DNA of 64,000 nt from the NCBI RefSeq assembly GCF_030686865.1, contig NZ_JAQYUS010000005.1, positions 1 to 64,000 of the forward strand, read 5' to 3'. The stretch is from Kaistella sp. SH40-3 (GTDB taxonomy: Bacteria; Bacteroidota; Bacteroidia; Flavobacteriales; Weeksellaceae). Below the pieces are notes generated by a model. The model searched no databases. It was not told the DNA's origin and saw only the letters and a program-made list of their open reading frames with translations. Of this stretch, positions 54,251 through 62,529 are shown one piece after another (the stretch's first letter is position 1; every line of letters starts with the position of its first letter). A program made the translations under genes and the position numbers.

Positions 54251-57200
54251 GTGTTCCTCAATTCCCACACTTTTCACAGTCTCCGCTACGGCACTTTATC
54301 GGTTGAAGAACTGGTAAAGCAAGCCGCCGATTCTGGTGCGAAAAGTTTGGTTTTGACTGATATTAATACGGTTACGGCGATTTATGATTTTAAAAAAGAA
54401 TGTGAAAAAGTTGGCATCAAACCAATTGTTGGAATGGAAATTCGTAAAGAAAACCAACTCCTTTATATTACGATTGCCAAAGATGAAACCGGAATTGCAG
54501 AAATCAACCGTTTGCTCACCAATCATAATTGCGATGGCGCAGAACTTCCTCAAGTTTCACCAAATTTTCAGAAAGTTTTTGTGATTTATCCTTTGGGAAA
54601 TATTCCAGATGAATTAAAAGAAAATGAGTTTATCGGCGTTCGGGAAGAAGAATTGAATCTTTTGATTCGTCCGGAATGGAAAGGGTTTTTAGATAAAATG
54701 GTCATTCTGCATCCGATTACTTTTAAAACTAAAAAGGAATTCAATCTGCACCGAATTTTAAGAGCCATTGATCAGAATACTTTGATTTCAAAACTGTCGG
54801 AAACTGATTGCTGTTCACCGAATGAAGTTTTTGAACCTGTAGAAAGTATTCTTGAAAAATTCAAAAGATATCCAAAGATGATTCAAAATTCCCAATTCAT
54901 TCTTGATCATTCTGAATTCAATTTTGATTTTAAAACGCCAAAAAATAAAATATACTTTACCGAAAATAAAGAAAGCGATGATTTACTTTTAAGGAAACTC
55001 GCTTATGAAGGTTTGGATAAACGATATCCGGAAAGAACTCAAATCGTTATTGATAGAATTGAGAAAGAACTGAAAGTCGTTACTGAAATGGACTTTGCTG
55101 GTTATTTTCTGATCACTTTGGATATTGTGAAATACAGCATGAGTCGTGGTTTCCTGCATGTCGGTCGTGGAAGTGGCGCAAACAGTATCGTAAGTTATCT
55201 GCTTGGAATTACAGAGATTTGTCCCATTGAACTGAATCTTTATTTTGAACGTTTTCTGAATAAACAACGTAAAAATCCGCCTGATTTTGATATTGACTGG
55301 AGTTGGCGCGAAAGAGATGAAATTTTAAAATATATTTTTGAGCGTTACGGAAAAGAACATGTTGCTTTTTGTGGAACGAATGTCGAATTTAAATACCGTT
55401 CTATTTTTCGGGAAGTTGGGAAAGCCTTTGGTTTGCCTAAAGAAGAACTCGATGTTTTGGCGAAAAACCCCATGGCAATTCACGATGATAATAAAGTCGT
55501 AAAACTCGTTCAGAAATACGGAATGTTATTGGAAAAATTTCCGAACCAAAGAAGTATGCATTCTTGCGGAATTCTAATTTCCCAGGAACCGATTACGAAT
55601 TATACGGCTTTGGAAATGCCACCGAAAGGTTTCCCGATTGTGCAGTTTGATATGAATGTGGCGGAAGATATTGGTTTTGAAAAATTTGATATTCTTTCTC
55701 AGCGCGGATTGGGAACCATTAAAGATACTTTGGATCTCGTTAAAAAGAATCAGGGAATTGATATTGATATTCACAACACGACCCTTTTTAAAAATGATAA
55801 AAACTGCAATGATTATTTAAGTTTGGGAAAAACGATTGGGTGTTTTTATATTGAAAGTCCCGCCATGCGTGGATTATTGCGACGTTTGAAATGTGAAGAT
55901 TATAAAACCTTGGTTGCGGCATCTTCGATTATTCGTCCCGGTGTGGCGAAAAGTGGAATGATGAAAGAATATATTTTCCGACATAATAATCCCACGAAGT
56001 TTGAATATTTTCATGATATTTTTAAAGAACAACTCGGTGAAACTTACGGAATCATGGTTTATCAGGAAGATGTGATTAAGATCGCGTTGCATTTCGGAGG
56101 AGTTTCTGCAGATGATGGCGATGTGTTGCGACGGGCGATGAGCGGAAAAAGTCGGTCAATTCAAAAATTGCAGGAAGTACGCGACCATTTCTTCGAATCC
56201 TGCGCAGAAAAAGGTCATCCCGAACAATTATCAAAAGAAGTGTATCGCCAGATTGAATCGTTTGCAGGTTATTCTTTTTGCAAGGCGCATTCCGCTTCTT
56301 ATGCTGTTGAGAGTTATCAGAGTTTGTATTTAAAGGTGAATTATCCAATTGAGTTTATGGTTGCTGCGATTAATAATGGTGGCGGTTTTTATAGAACGGA
56401 AGTGTATGTCCATGAATGCAGAATGGGCGGTGGAAAAATTCATAATCCGTGTGTGAATAAGAGTTTATTTGAAACGACAGTTTACGAAGAAGATGTTTTT
56501 CTAGGTTTCATGCATATTGAAAAATTAGAAAGTAGAATTGCGAATTTTATTCCGGAAGAAAGAAAGAAAAATGGCGATTATATTTCTTTAGAGAATTTTA
56601 TTAAACGTGTTCCGGTGGGAATTGAAACGTTGCAGACTTTGATTTTTGTAGGTGCTTTTCGATTTACGGGAAAACCGAAAAATGAACTTTTGATTGAAGC
56701 GCGTTTGCTCATGATTCATTTCAAACCTGAAAATCGATTACCTTCTTTTTTTGAAACTCCAGTTCAGGAATATCAACTTCCGGTGTTGAAAAGAAATCGG
56801 TTTGAAGATGCTTTTGATGAGATAGAAATTCTCGGGTTTTCCGTTTCTTGCAGTCCGTTTGATTTGTTGCAGACAAAATACCGCAGTATCATCATGGCAA
56901 GGCATTTACCGCAGTATCATAAACGACAAGTGAGAATGTTGGCGTATTTAATTTCCAGAAAACACGTTCCGACGAAAAAAGGAACCATGTTTTTCGGAAC
57001 CTGGATTGATGCAGAAGGAAACTTTTTTGACACGGCACATTTTCCTGATAATTTACAGAAATATCCTTTTCAGGGTGGCGGTTGTTATTTGTTGTTGGGA
57101 CAAGTAGAAGTTGATTTTCATTTTCCTACGATTACGATTTTCAAGATGGCAAAAATGCCTTTTATTCCAGATCCAAGATATGCCGAAGATCAGCAGAAAA

Positions 57201-57310
57201 GTTATGAAGTACACAAAAAAATAAATGAAGATGTGAGCATGACGACGAGAAATCCTTATCCGCAAGAACATGAAATTGGATTGCCGAGGAATAAAATGGT
57301 GGTGAAGTGA
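54251..57310 (+). CDS. dnaE: DNA polymerase III alpha-type subunit (DnaE2-like)
   Basis: 1,019 residues, shorter than replicative DnaE (about 1,160-1,500) and in the range of error-prone DnaE2. GTG start at 54251. PHP domain at the N-terminus (SHTFHSLRYGTLS, VLTDIN); polymerase palm with GRGSGANSIVSYLLGIT (306-321) and the triad region PPDFDIDW (Asp345, Asp347, Asp349); YGIMVYQEDV; FCKAHSASYA; C-terminal helix-hairpin-helix and OB regions. Placement after the repressor and Y-family polymerase matches the imuA-imuB-dnaE2 logic of SOS mutagenesis cassettes. Confidence 0.92.
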   Translation: MFLNSHTFHSLRYGTLSVEELVKQAADSGAKSLVLTDINTVTAIYDFKKECEKVGIKPIVGMEIRKENQLLYITIAKDETGIAEINRLLTNHNCDGAELPQVSPNFQKVFVIYPLGNIPDELKENEFIGVREEELNLLIRPEWKGFLDKMVILHPITFKTKKEFNLHRILRAIDQNTLISKLSETDCCSPNEVFEPVESILEKFKRYPKMIQNSQFILDHSEFNFDFKTPKNKIYFTENKESDDLLLRKLAYEGLDKRYPERTQIVIDRIEKELKVVTEMDFAGYFLITLDIVKYSMSRGFLHVGRGSGANSIVSYLLGITEICPIELNLYFERFLNKQRKNPPDFDIDWSWRERDEILKYIFERYGKEHVAFCGTNVEFKYRSIFREVGKAFGLPKEELDVLAKNPMAIHDDNKVVKLVQKYGMLLEKFPNQRSMHSCGILISQEPITNYTALEMPPKGFPIVQFDMNVAEDIGFEKFDILSQRGLGTIKDTLDLVKKNQGIDIDIHNTTLFKNDKNCNDYLSLGKTIGCFYIESPAMRGLLRRLKCEDYKTLVAASSIIRPGVAKSGMMKEYIFRHNNPTKFEYFHDIFKEQLGETYGIMVYQEDVIKIALHFGGVSADDGDVLRRAMSGKSRSIQKLQEVRDHFFESCAEKGHPEQLSKEVYRQIESFAGYSFCKAHSASYAVESYQSLYLKVNYPIEFMVAAINNGGGFYRTEVYVHECRMGGGKIHNPCVNKSLFETTVYEEDVFLGFMHIEKLESRIANFIPEERKKNGDYISLENFIKRVPVGIETLQTLIFVGAFRFTGKPKNELLIEARLLMIHFKPENRLPSFFETPVQEYQLPVLKRNRFEDAFDEIEILGFSVSCSPFDLLQTKYRSIIMARHLPQYHKRQVRMLAYLISRKHVPTKKGTMFFGTWIDAEGNFFDTAHFPDNLQKYPFQGGGCYLLLGQVEVDFHFPTITIFKMAKMPFIPDPRYAEDQQKSYEVHKKINEDVSMTTRNPYPQEHEIGLPRNKMVVK

Positions 57311-57354
57311 TGTTTTAAAAATTAAAACTATCTTTAAACTTCAAAAAATTAAAC

Positions 57355-58365
57355 ATGAATAATTCTAAGTATTTTATACTTCCTCTGGCTTTTGCGCTTT
57401 TGCAAAGTTGTGCCGCCAATCTTTCTTATTCGGGTTCGCCATTTAAGAAATCGTATGAATCAATTACATCTGACGAACTGAAAACCCATCTCTATATCGT
57501 TGCTTCCGATGAAATGGAAGGTAGAGATACGGGAAGTGAAGGGCAGAAAAAAGCCGGACGATATTTGATTGAACAGTATCAGAAAATGGGTGTTTCTCAT
57601 CCAAAATCGATGAGTTCTTATTACCAAACTGTGCCGAAAGAAGCATTAAATGGAAGAAGAGGAAGTTTACCTGAATCAGAAAATATTCTTGCTTTTGTAG
57701 AAGGTTCAGAAAAACCAGAAGAGGTAATTGTGATTTCTGCACATTACGATCACGTCGGAATGTCGAATGGGGAAATCTACAACGGAGCCGATGATGACGG
57801 AAGTGGAACTGTTGCACTTTTGGAAATTGCAGAAGCCTTTCAAAAAGCAAAAAAATCTGGAAAGGGTCCTAAACGTTCGATCTTGTTTTTACATGTTACG
57901 GGTGAAGAGCACGGACTTTTAGGTTCGAAATATTATGCAGATCATCCGATTTTCCCGATGGCAAATACGGTTGTAGATTTAAATATTGACATGATTGGAA
58001 GATGCGATCCGGGAAATTGTGGTAAAGATTATGTCTATGTAATTGGTTCGGAAATGTTGAGTTCTGAATTAAAGAAAATTAATGAACAAGCCAATAAAGA
58101 AACCGTCAACTTAGAGTTAAATTATAAGTATGATGATCCTAATGATAAAGATCGTTTGTATTATAGATCAGATCATTACAACTTTGCCAAAAATGATGTT
58201 CCGGTGATTTTCTACTTTGATGGGATTCATGAAGATTATCATAAACCTACTGATACACCTGATAAAATAGATTATGTTGCATTAAAAAAACGTACGCAAT
58301 TGGTTTTCGCAACGGCGTGGGAATTGGCGAATAGAAAGGACAGGATCTTGGTTGATAAAAAATAA
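57355..58365 (+). CDS. M28 family zinc metallopeptidase, lipoprotein
   Basis: 336 residues with lipobox LQSC. Zinc ligands and catalytic residues are visible in SAHYDHVG, NGADDDGSGT, TGEEHGLLGS, NIDMIG and HEDYHKPTDTPD. An aminopeptidase-like, outer-surface or periplasmic exopeptidase; substrate unknown. Confidence 0.9.
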   Translation: MNNSKYFILPLAFALLQSCAANLSYSGSPFKKSYESITSDELKTHLYIVASDEMEGRDTGSEGQKKAGRYLIEQYQKMGVSHPKSMSSYYQTVPKEALNGRRGSLPESENILAFVEGSEKPEEVIVISAHYDHVGMSNGEIYNGADDDGSGTVALLEIAEAFQKAKKSGKGPKRSILFLHVTGEEHGLLGSKYYADHPIFPMANTVVDLNIDMIGRCDPGNCGKDYVYVIGSEMLSSELKKINEQANKETVNLELNYKYDDPNDKDRLYYRSDHYNFAKNDVPVIFYFDGIHEDYHKPTDTPDKIDYVALKKRTQLVFATAWELANRKDRILVDKK

Positions 58366-58718
58366 GAGGTGTTGAAATAGTTCTCTTTTTACTGATATTA
58401 GTTAATTCATTTATTTTTATACGAAGATTATTAATGAACATTTTAATAAAAAATCATTTATAATGAAGGTCACAATGATTTGAAATTAGATACCAAAACT
58501 TTTTCTTTAATCGTAAATGCTGACAAAATGATATTGGTTAAAACTGCCGAATTTCATTAATTAAAAGATGGACAAAACTTCAGAGTTTCAGGTTATCTTT
58601 AAGATGATTAATGTATTATATAACAAAAACGAAGACCATATTTATTTCATAAATGCGATTAAGAGAAGAAGGAGGGGTTTTGAAGAATGGTTTTTTTTTG
58701 GATGTTTTTTCTTTTAAA
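58366..58718. other. Intergenic region, possible decayed gene
   Basis: About 350 bp. Around 58475-58610 the plus strand reads LKLDTKTFSLIVNADKMILVKTAEFH, a stop, then LKDGQNFRVSGYL, which looks protein-like but is interrupted and has no start. No family assigned. Confidence 0.35.
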
Positions 58719-59279
58719 CTATAAATCCTCTAAATTTCTCAGTCTTTTTTGTTTCAAACCTTTAAAATAAGTTGGCGTAAGACCGGTAATTTTTTTGAAT
58801 TGATTTGATAAATGGGCAACACTGCTGTAATGAAGTTTGTAGGAAATTTCGGTAAGATTCAGTTCGTCGTACAGTAGAAGTTCTTTAACTCTTTCAATTT
58901 TGTTCAAAATAATATACTGCTGAATGGTGATTCCCTTCACTTCCGAAAAAGTATTGGCTAGATAAGTATAATCGTAGCCCAGTTTTTTGCTGATGTAATC
59001 TGAATAATTCACTTTGGGGATTTCATCAGAATAATGAATCATTTCAATGATAATGGCTTTTATTTTTTCAATGATGATGTTCCGCTTATTGTCTAGAAGT
59101 TCGAGGCCAAATGTTTTAAGGTTTTTACTCAATTCTTCCTTCTGGAAATCAGAGATATTTTCCTTAATCTCAATAGTACCAAGTTCTACATTTACACAAT
59201 GAAGACCAATCTTTTGCAGTTCTTGCTTCACGATCATTTTACAGCGCAAACTGACCATATATTTGATGTATATGAACAT
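58719..59279 (-). CDS. AraC-type regulator with degenerate HMA-like domain
   Basis: 186 residues, a paralogue of the regulator at 11426: the same N-terminal HMA-like fold (VKQELQKIGLHCVNVELGTIEI) and AraC-type DNA-binding end (ELNLTEISYKLHYSSVAHLSNQFKKITGLTPTYFK). The metal-binding CxxC is reduced to SLRC, with only the second Cys kept, so metal sensing is probably lost or altered. It has no metal genes beside it. Confidence 0.78.
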   Translation of the reverse strand: MFIYIKYMVSLRCKMIVKQELQKIGLHCVNVELGTIEIKENISDFQKEELSKNLKTFGLELLDNKRNIIIEKIKAIIIEMIHYSDEIPKVNYSDYISKKLGYDYTYLANTFSEVKGITIQQYIILNKIERVKELLLYDELNLTEISYKLHYSSVAHLSNQFKKITGLTPTYFKGLKQKRLRNLEDL

Positions 59280-59888
59280 GTTTTCAGGAAATTACTTTTT
59301 CTAAATAAAAGGGAAATAGAATCATTGTTAAAATCTTTTTCAATTTGATTTTTCCCTATTGATTATGTAATTTAAAGATACAAAAATCAGAATAAGTCGT
59401 AACTGTTTTTTTTATTCTATACATGTGCAGTTAATAGGGATAAATTCCATCGCTTATAAAAAATCAAAAGTAAATTGATATTTAAATTATTTGGTTTATC
59501 AAGGTATTACGCCAAAAAATAAAATTTAAACTCATTAAACAAGCAAACAATTTTTTCCGGAGAATTTACATTCATTATGAATTCTATTTTATTTAATCAC
59601 TCCCATATTTTCGCGAGTGAGAAAAATGTAATTTATAAATCATATTGTATAAAATAATTGAGAAATACAATATTAACTTTATCTATTAATTTGATCAAAA
59701 ATACATCATGATTCCATACGACCCGTTTTGGATGATTTTACACCTGCAATATATTTGCTAATGGTATATCGCAAAAGAGATCAATACTTTTAATTTAATA
59801 ACAGAAAATTAAAACGTGAAAATTCTACAGCATAGTAAGTTTCTATTAAAAATAAAATAATGAAAGATTAATTTAAAAATAAAACAAA
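59280..59888. other. Intergenic region upstream of dps
   Basis: About 610 bp of AT-rich sequence between divergent genes. I see no ORF with coding character, no RNA gene and no strong palindrome. It should hold the promoters of the regulator and dps. Confidence 0.4.
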
Positions 59889-60365
59889 ATGAAAAATGCC
59901 AACATCGGAATTTCCGAAGAAAACAAACAAGTAGTTTCAGACCAATTGTCAAAAATATTGGCCGATGAATTTCTACTTTATTCCAAAACATTGAATGCTC
60001 ATTGGAATATTGGAGGACCTGATTTCCATACCGCACACGTTTATCTGGAAACACTTTACAATCAACAACAGGAAATCGTAGATACCGTGGCTGAAAGAAT
60101 CCGTGCAATTGGACATTATGTTCCGGCACAACTAAGTAAATATCTGCAACTGACCCATCTTTCCGAACAACCACTTGATAAGAATGATAGCCAATCACTT
60201 TTTGAGGAATTGTTACATGATCACGAAAGTATCATCATTTTTTTAAGAGAAAATATAAAACCGATGGCAGACAAATTAAAAGCAGAAGGAATCAGCGATT
60301 ACATTACAGGTTTGATGGAATATCATGAAAAAACTGCTTGGATGCTTCGGGCTCATTTAAACTAG
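59889..60365 (+). CDS. dps: Dps family ferritin-like DNA-protection protein
   Basis: 158 residues. The intersubunit ferroxidase site is visible as NAHWNIGGPDFHTAHVYLE and EIVDTVAERIRAIG (His, Asp and Glu ligands). Dps forms a dodecamer that oxidises and stores Fe(II) using peroxide and shields DNA in starvation or oxidative stress. Confidence 0.92.
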   Translation: MKNANIGISEENKQVVSDQLSKILADEFLLYSKTLNAHWNIGGPDFHTAHVYLETLYNQQQEIVDTVAERIRAIGHYVPAQLSKYLQLTHLSEQPLDKNDSQSLFEELLHDHESIIIFLRENIKPMADKLKAEGISDYITGLMEYHEKTAWMLRAHLN

Positions 60366-60476
60366 AAATAGGTTGAACTCAAATTTTAAAACTATCCTTA
60401 TTGAAAGGAAAAAGAGATATGATATTCGATATAAAGAGTTTTGCTCAGTCATAAAAAATCAATTAATTTTTATAAA

Positions 60477-60992
60477 ATGAAAAAATCAATTTTAATCTTA
60501 GTAATGCTGGTATTGGGTTTTCAATGCTATGCGCAAGATGTACTTTACAGTGCCAGTTTAAAAAAAGGTGATGTTCCAGCGGTTGTCCTTAAATCCATAG
60601 AAGCGAATTTTCCCAATTATGTTGTAGAAGAATATAATGCAGTTCCCGTAAAATACGTTGGGGGAAATGTGTATGTTGATAAGGATGTAGATCTTTCAGA
60701 TGTCGACAGTTATCAAATAGTGATTTCTTCTAATGGAAGAAGACTTGTCGCTAATATGGATGACAATGGTAAACTGATGAGCACGATAGAATATGTAAAA
60801 GATATGAAAGTACCTGGCAATATTTCTAGTGCTATTGCTGCAGCATATCCTGGTTGGATGGTTGATAAAGACAGTTATCATATGACTAATTACGCGAACG
60901 GAAAGAAAATCGAACATTACCGATTTCTTTTAACCAAGGATGGAAAAAAACAACGGGTTCATACTGATCTTAAAGGGAATATTATAAAGTAA
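60477..60992 (+). CDS. Secreted PepSY-like (BLIP-fold) protein
   Basis: 171 residues from the ATG at 60477, which begins a signal peptide (cut after CYAQ); an in-frame start 36 bp upstream adds a polar stretch before it. Two tandem PepSY-like units, VPAVVLKSIEANFPNYVVEEYN and ISSAIAAAYPGWMVDKDSY, followed by beta strands (HYRFLLTKDGKKQRV). Periplasmic; function unknown, possibly inhibitor-like. Confidence 0.72.
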   Translation: MKKSILILVMLVLGFQCYAQDVLYSASLKKGDVPAVVLKSIEANFPNYVVEEYNAVPVKYVGGNVYVDKDVDLSDVDSYQIVISSNGRRLVANMDDNGKLMSTIEYVKDMKVPGNISSAIAAAYPGWMVDKDSYHMTNYANGKKIEHYRFLLTKDGKKQRVHTDLKGNIIK

Positions 60993-61073
60993 AAATCAGC
61001 ATCTATCGTTATCAAAATTTACGGTAGATATTGAAATAAATATAAATGACCACATCGTTAAATTACTTAAATC

Positions 61074-62162
61074 CTATTTCTCAAAGGGTTTAATGATTCC
61101 CATTGCGGCATAATAGGCAGCACCAATTAAAGCGGTCTTATCATTGAGAACTATTTTCACTGGAATTGTTTTCAGCAAATGTTCCATACGGCCGATGTTG
61201 ATAAAGTTTTTGTAAAACTCTTTTTTATCGATTAGTGAAAGGATTTTTGGCGCAATTCCGCCGCCGATATAGATTCCGCCGGCTGCTTTCGTTTTTAAAG
61301 CGAGTTGGGATGCTTCTATACTCAAGAATCTTAGAAAAAGTTGAAGGGTTTCAGCACAGATGGAATCTTTGTTTTCTAGAGCAGCACGAGAAATTACTTT
61401 GGGAGGATCTTCATTTTTAAATTGTTTCGTAAGCCAATCGGGTTCTTTTTCGTTTTTGGAATGTCTTAAAAACTTATAAATATTTTCAATGCCATGTCCT
61501 GAAACAAGGCGTTCCCAACTAACATGGTCAAATTTCGTTTTTAAATAGGTCCATAATTCCATATCCAATGGATTGGTCGGGCTGAAAGAGCAGTGTCCAC
61601 CTTCGGTAGCAAACGGATGGTAATGCGACCCGTCCCAATACATTCCTGCTTCACCCAGGCCTGTTCCGGGAGAAATAATTGCGGCATTGCCTTCCGCTTT
61701 TAATCCTTCAGTCAGGATTTCAAAATCTGCATCTTCAAGTGTTGAAAGTCCGTAAGCATTGGCTTGCAAATCATTAATGAGCACGATACGTTTAATATTT
61801 AAATCAACTTCTAATTTTTTAGCATCGATTTCCCAAGCAAAGTTAACTCCTTGAACTTTATCACCATCTACCACACCTGCAACTCCTAAACAGGCACAAT
61901 CAATTTTAGACAATTCATCTCCGTGAAAACTCCCCATTGCTTTTACAAAAGAATTGTGATCACTTGTTGGATAGCGTTGTTGTTTAATTGAAATCAATTT
62001 CCCTTTTTGAATTTGAAATAGTGCCATGTCGGTTTTGGTTCCGCCAATGTCTGCGGCTAAAACTAATCCAGATTCAGGTAACCGATTTTTTCTTGAAGGA
62101 TAGGCCATTGGTAATTTCGCATCTGAAATATCAGGTAAGCAAATTGATTTAAAATTCTCCAT
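61074..62162 (-). CDS. glk: Glucokinase
   Basis: 362 residues with the phosphate motif LAADIGGTKTDMALF, INDLQANAYG (catalytic Asp), ISPGTGLGEAGMYW and ATEGGHCSFSP, diagnostic of the bacterial Glk family. Phosphorylates glucose with ATP for glycolysis. An N-terminal extension of about 30 residues precedes the core. Confidence 0.92.
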   Translation of the reverse strand: MENFKSICLPDISDAKLPMAYPSRKNRLPESGLVLAADIGGTKTDMALFQIQKGKLISIKQQRYPTSDHNSFVKAMGSFHGDELSKIDCACLGVAGVVDGDKVQGVNFAWEIDAKKLEVDLNIKRIVLINDLQANAYGLSTLEDADFEILTEGLKAEGNAAIISPGTGLGEAGMYWDGSHYHPFATEGGHCSFSPTNPLDMELWTYLKTKFDHVSWERLVSGHGIENIYKFLRHSKNEKEPDWLTKQFKNEDPPKVISRAALENKDSICAETLQLFLRFLSIEASQLALKTKAAGGIYIGGGIAPKILSLIDKKEFYKNFINIGRMEHLLKTIPVKIVLNDKTALIGAAYYAAMGIIKPFEK

Positions 62163-62319
62163 TTTTCATTATTTAGAAATTAAACACATGTAGAGTAGAG
62201 TATCGTAAAGATGGTTTAGATTTGCGAGAGTTATGTTATATTATTGAAGTTAATGTTATATAAATGATAGATTAACTTTCAGTAAAACTTATTAAATATC
62301 TTAATTGATAGTTGTTTTG

Positions 62320-62391
62320 TAGCCTCACTGGGAATCGAACCCGGATCTAAAGTTTAGGAAACTTTTGTTCTATCCGTTGAACTATGAAGCC
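62320..62391 (-). tRNA. tRNA-Arg (anticodon CCT)
   Basis: Read on the minus strand: acceptor GGCTTCA pairs with TGAGGCT, D stem GTTC/GAAC, anticodon stem AAAGT/ACTTT with loop TTCCTAA (anticodon CCT, reads AGG), variable AGAT, T arm CCGGG-TTCGATT-CCCAG, discriminator A. One C-A mismatch occurs in the T stem. CCA is not encoded. Confidence 0.93.
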
Positions 62392-62458
62392 GAAAGTGAA
62401 TTCAAATTTAATACTTATCTAGGAAAAATTCTTTCTAAAATTTTTTTTTCTGACCAAA

Positions 62459-62484
62459 AAAGCCACCTCCGAAAAGTTGGCTTT
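62459..62484 (-). terminator. Intrinsic terminator after uvrA
   Basis: AAAGCCA (62459-62465) pairs with TGGCTTT (62478-62484). On the minus strand the stem is followed by a run of T, 45 bp past the uvrA stop. Confidence 0.75.
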
Positions 62485-62529
62485 GATATTTAATACAAGG
62501 GGTCTATAATTTTTATTACTTCGGACTTC

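Noticed and set aside
62320..62391. Degenerate or pseudo tRNA
   Set aside because: One C-A mismatch in the T stem is tolerable; all other stems and the anticodon loop are regular, so I keep it as a functional tRNA-Arg.
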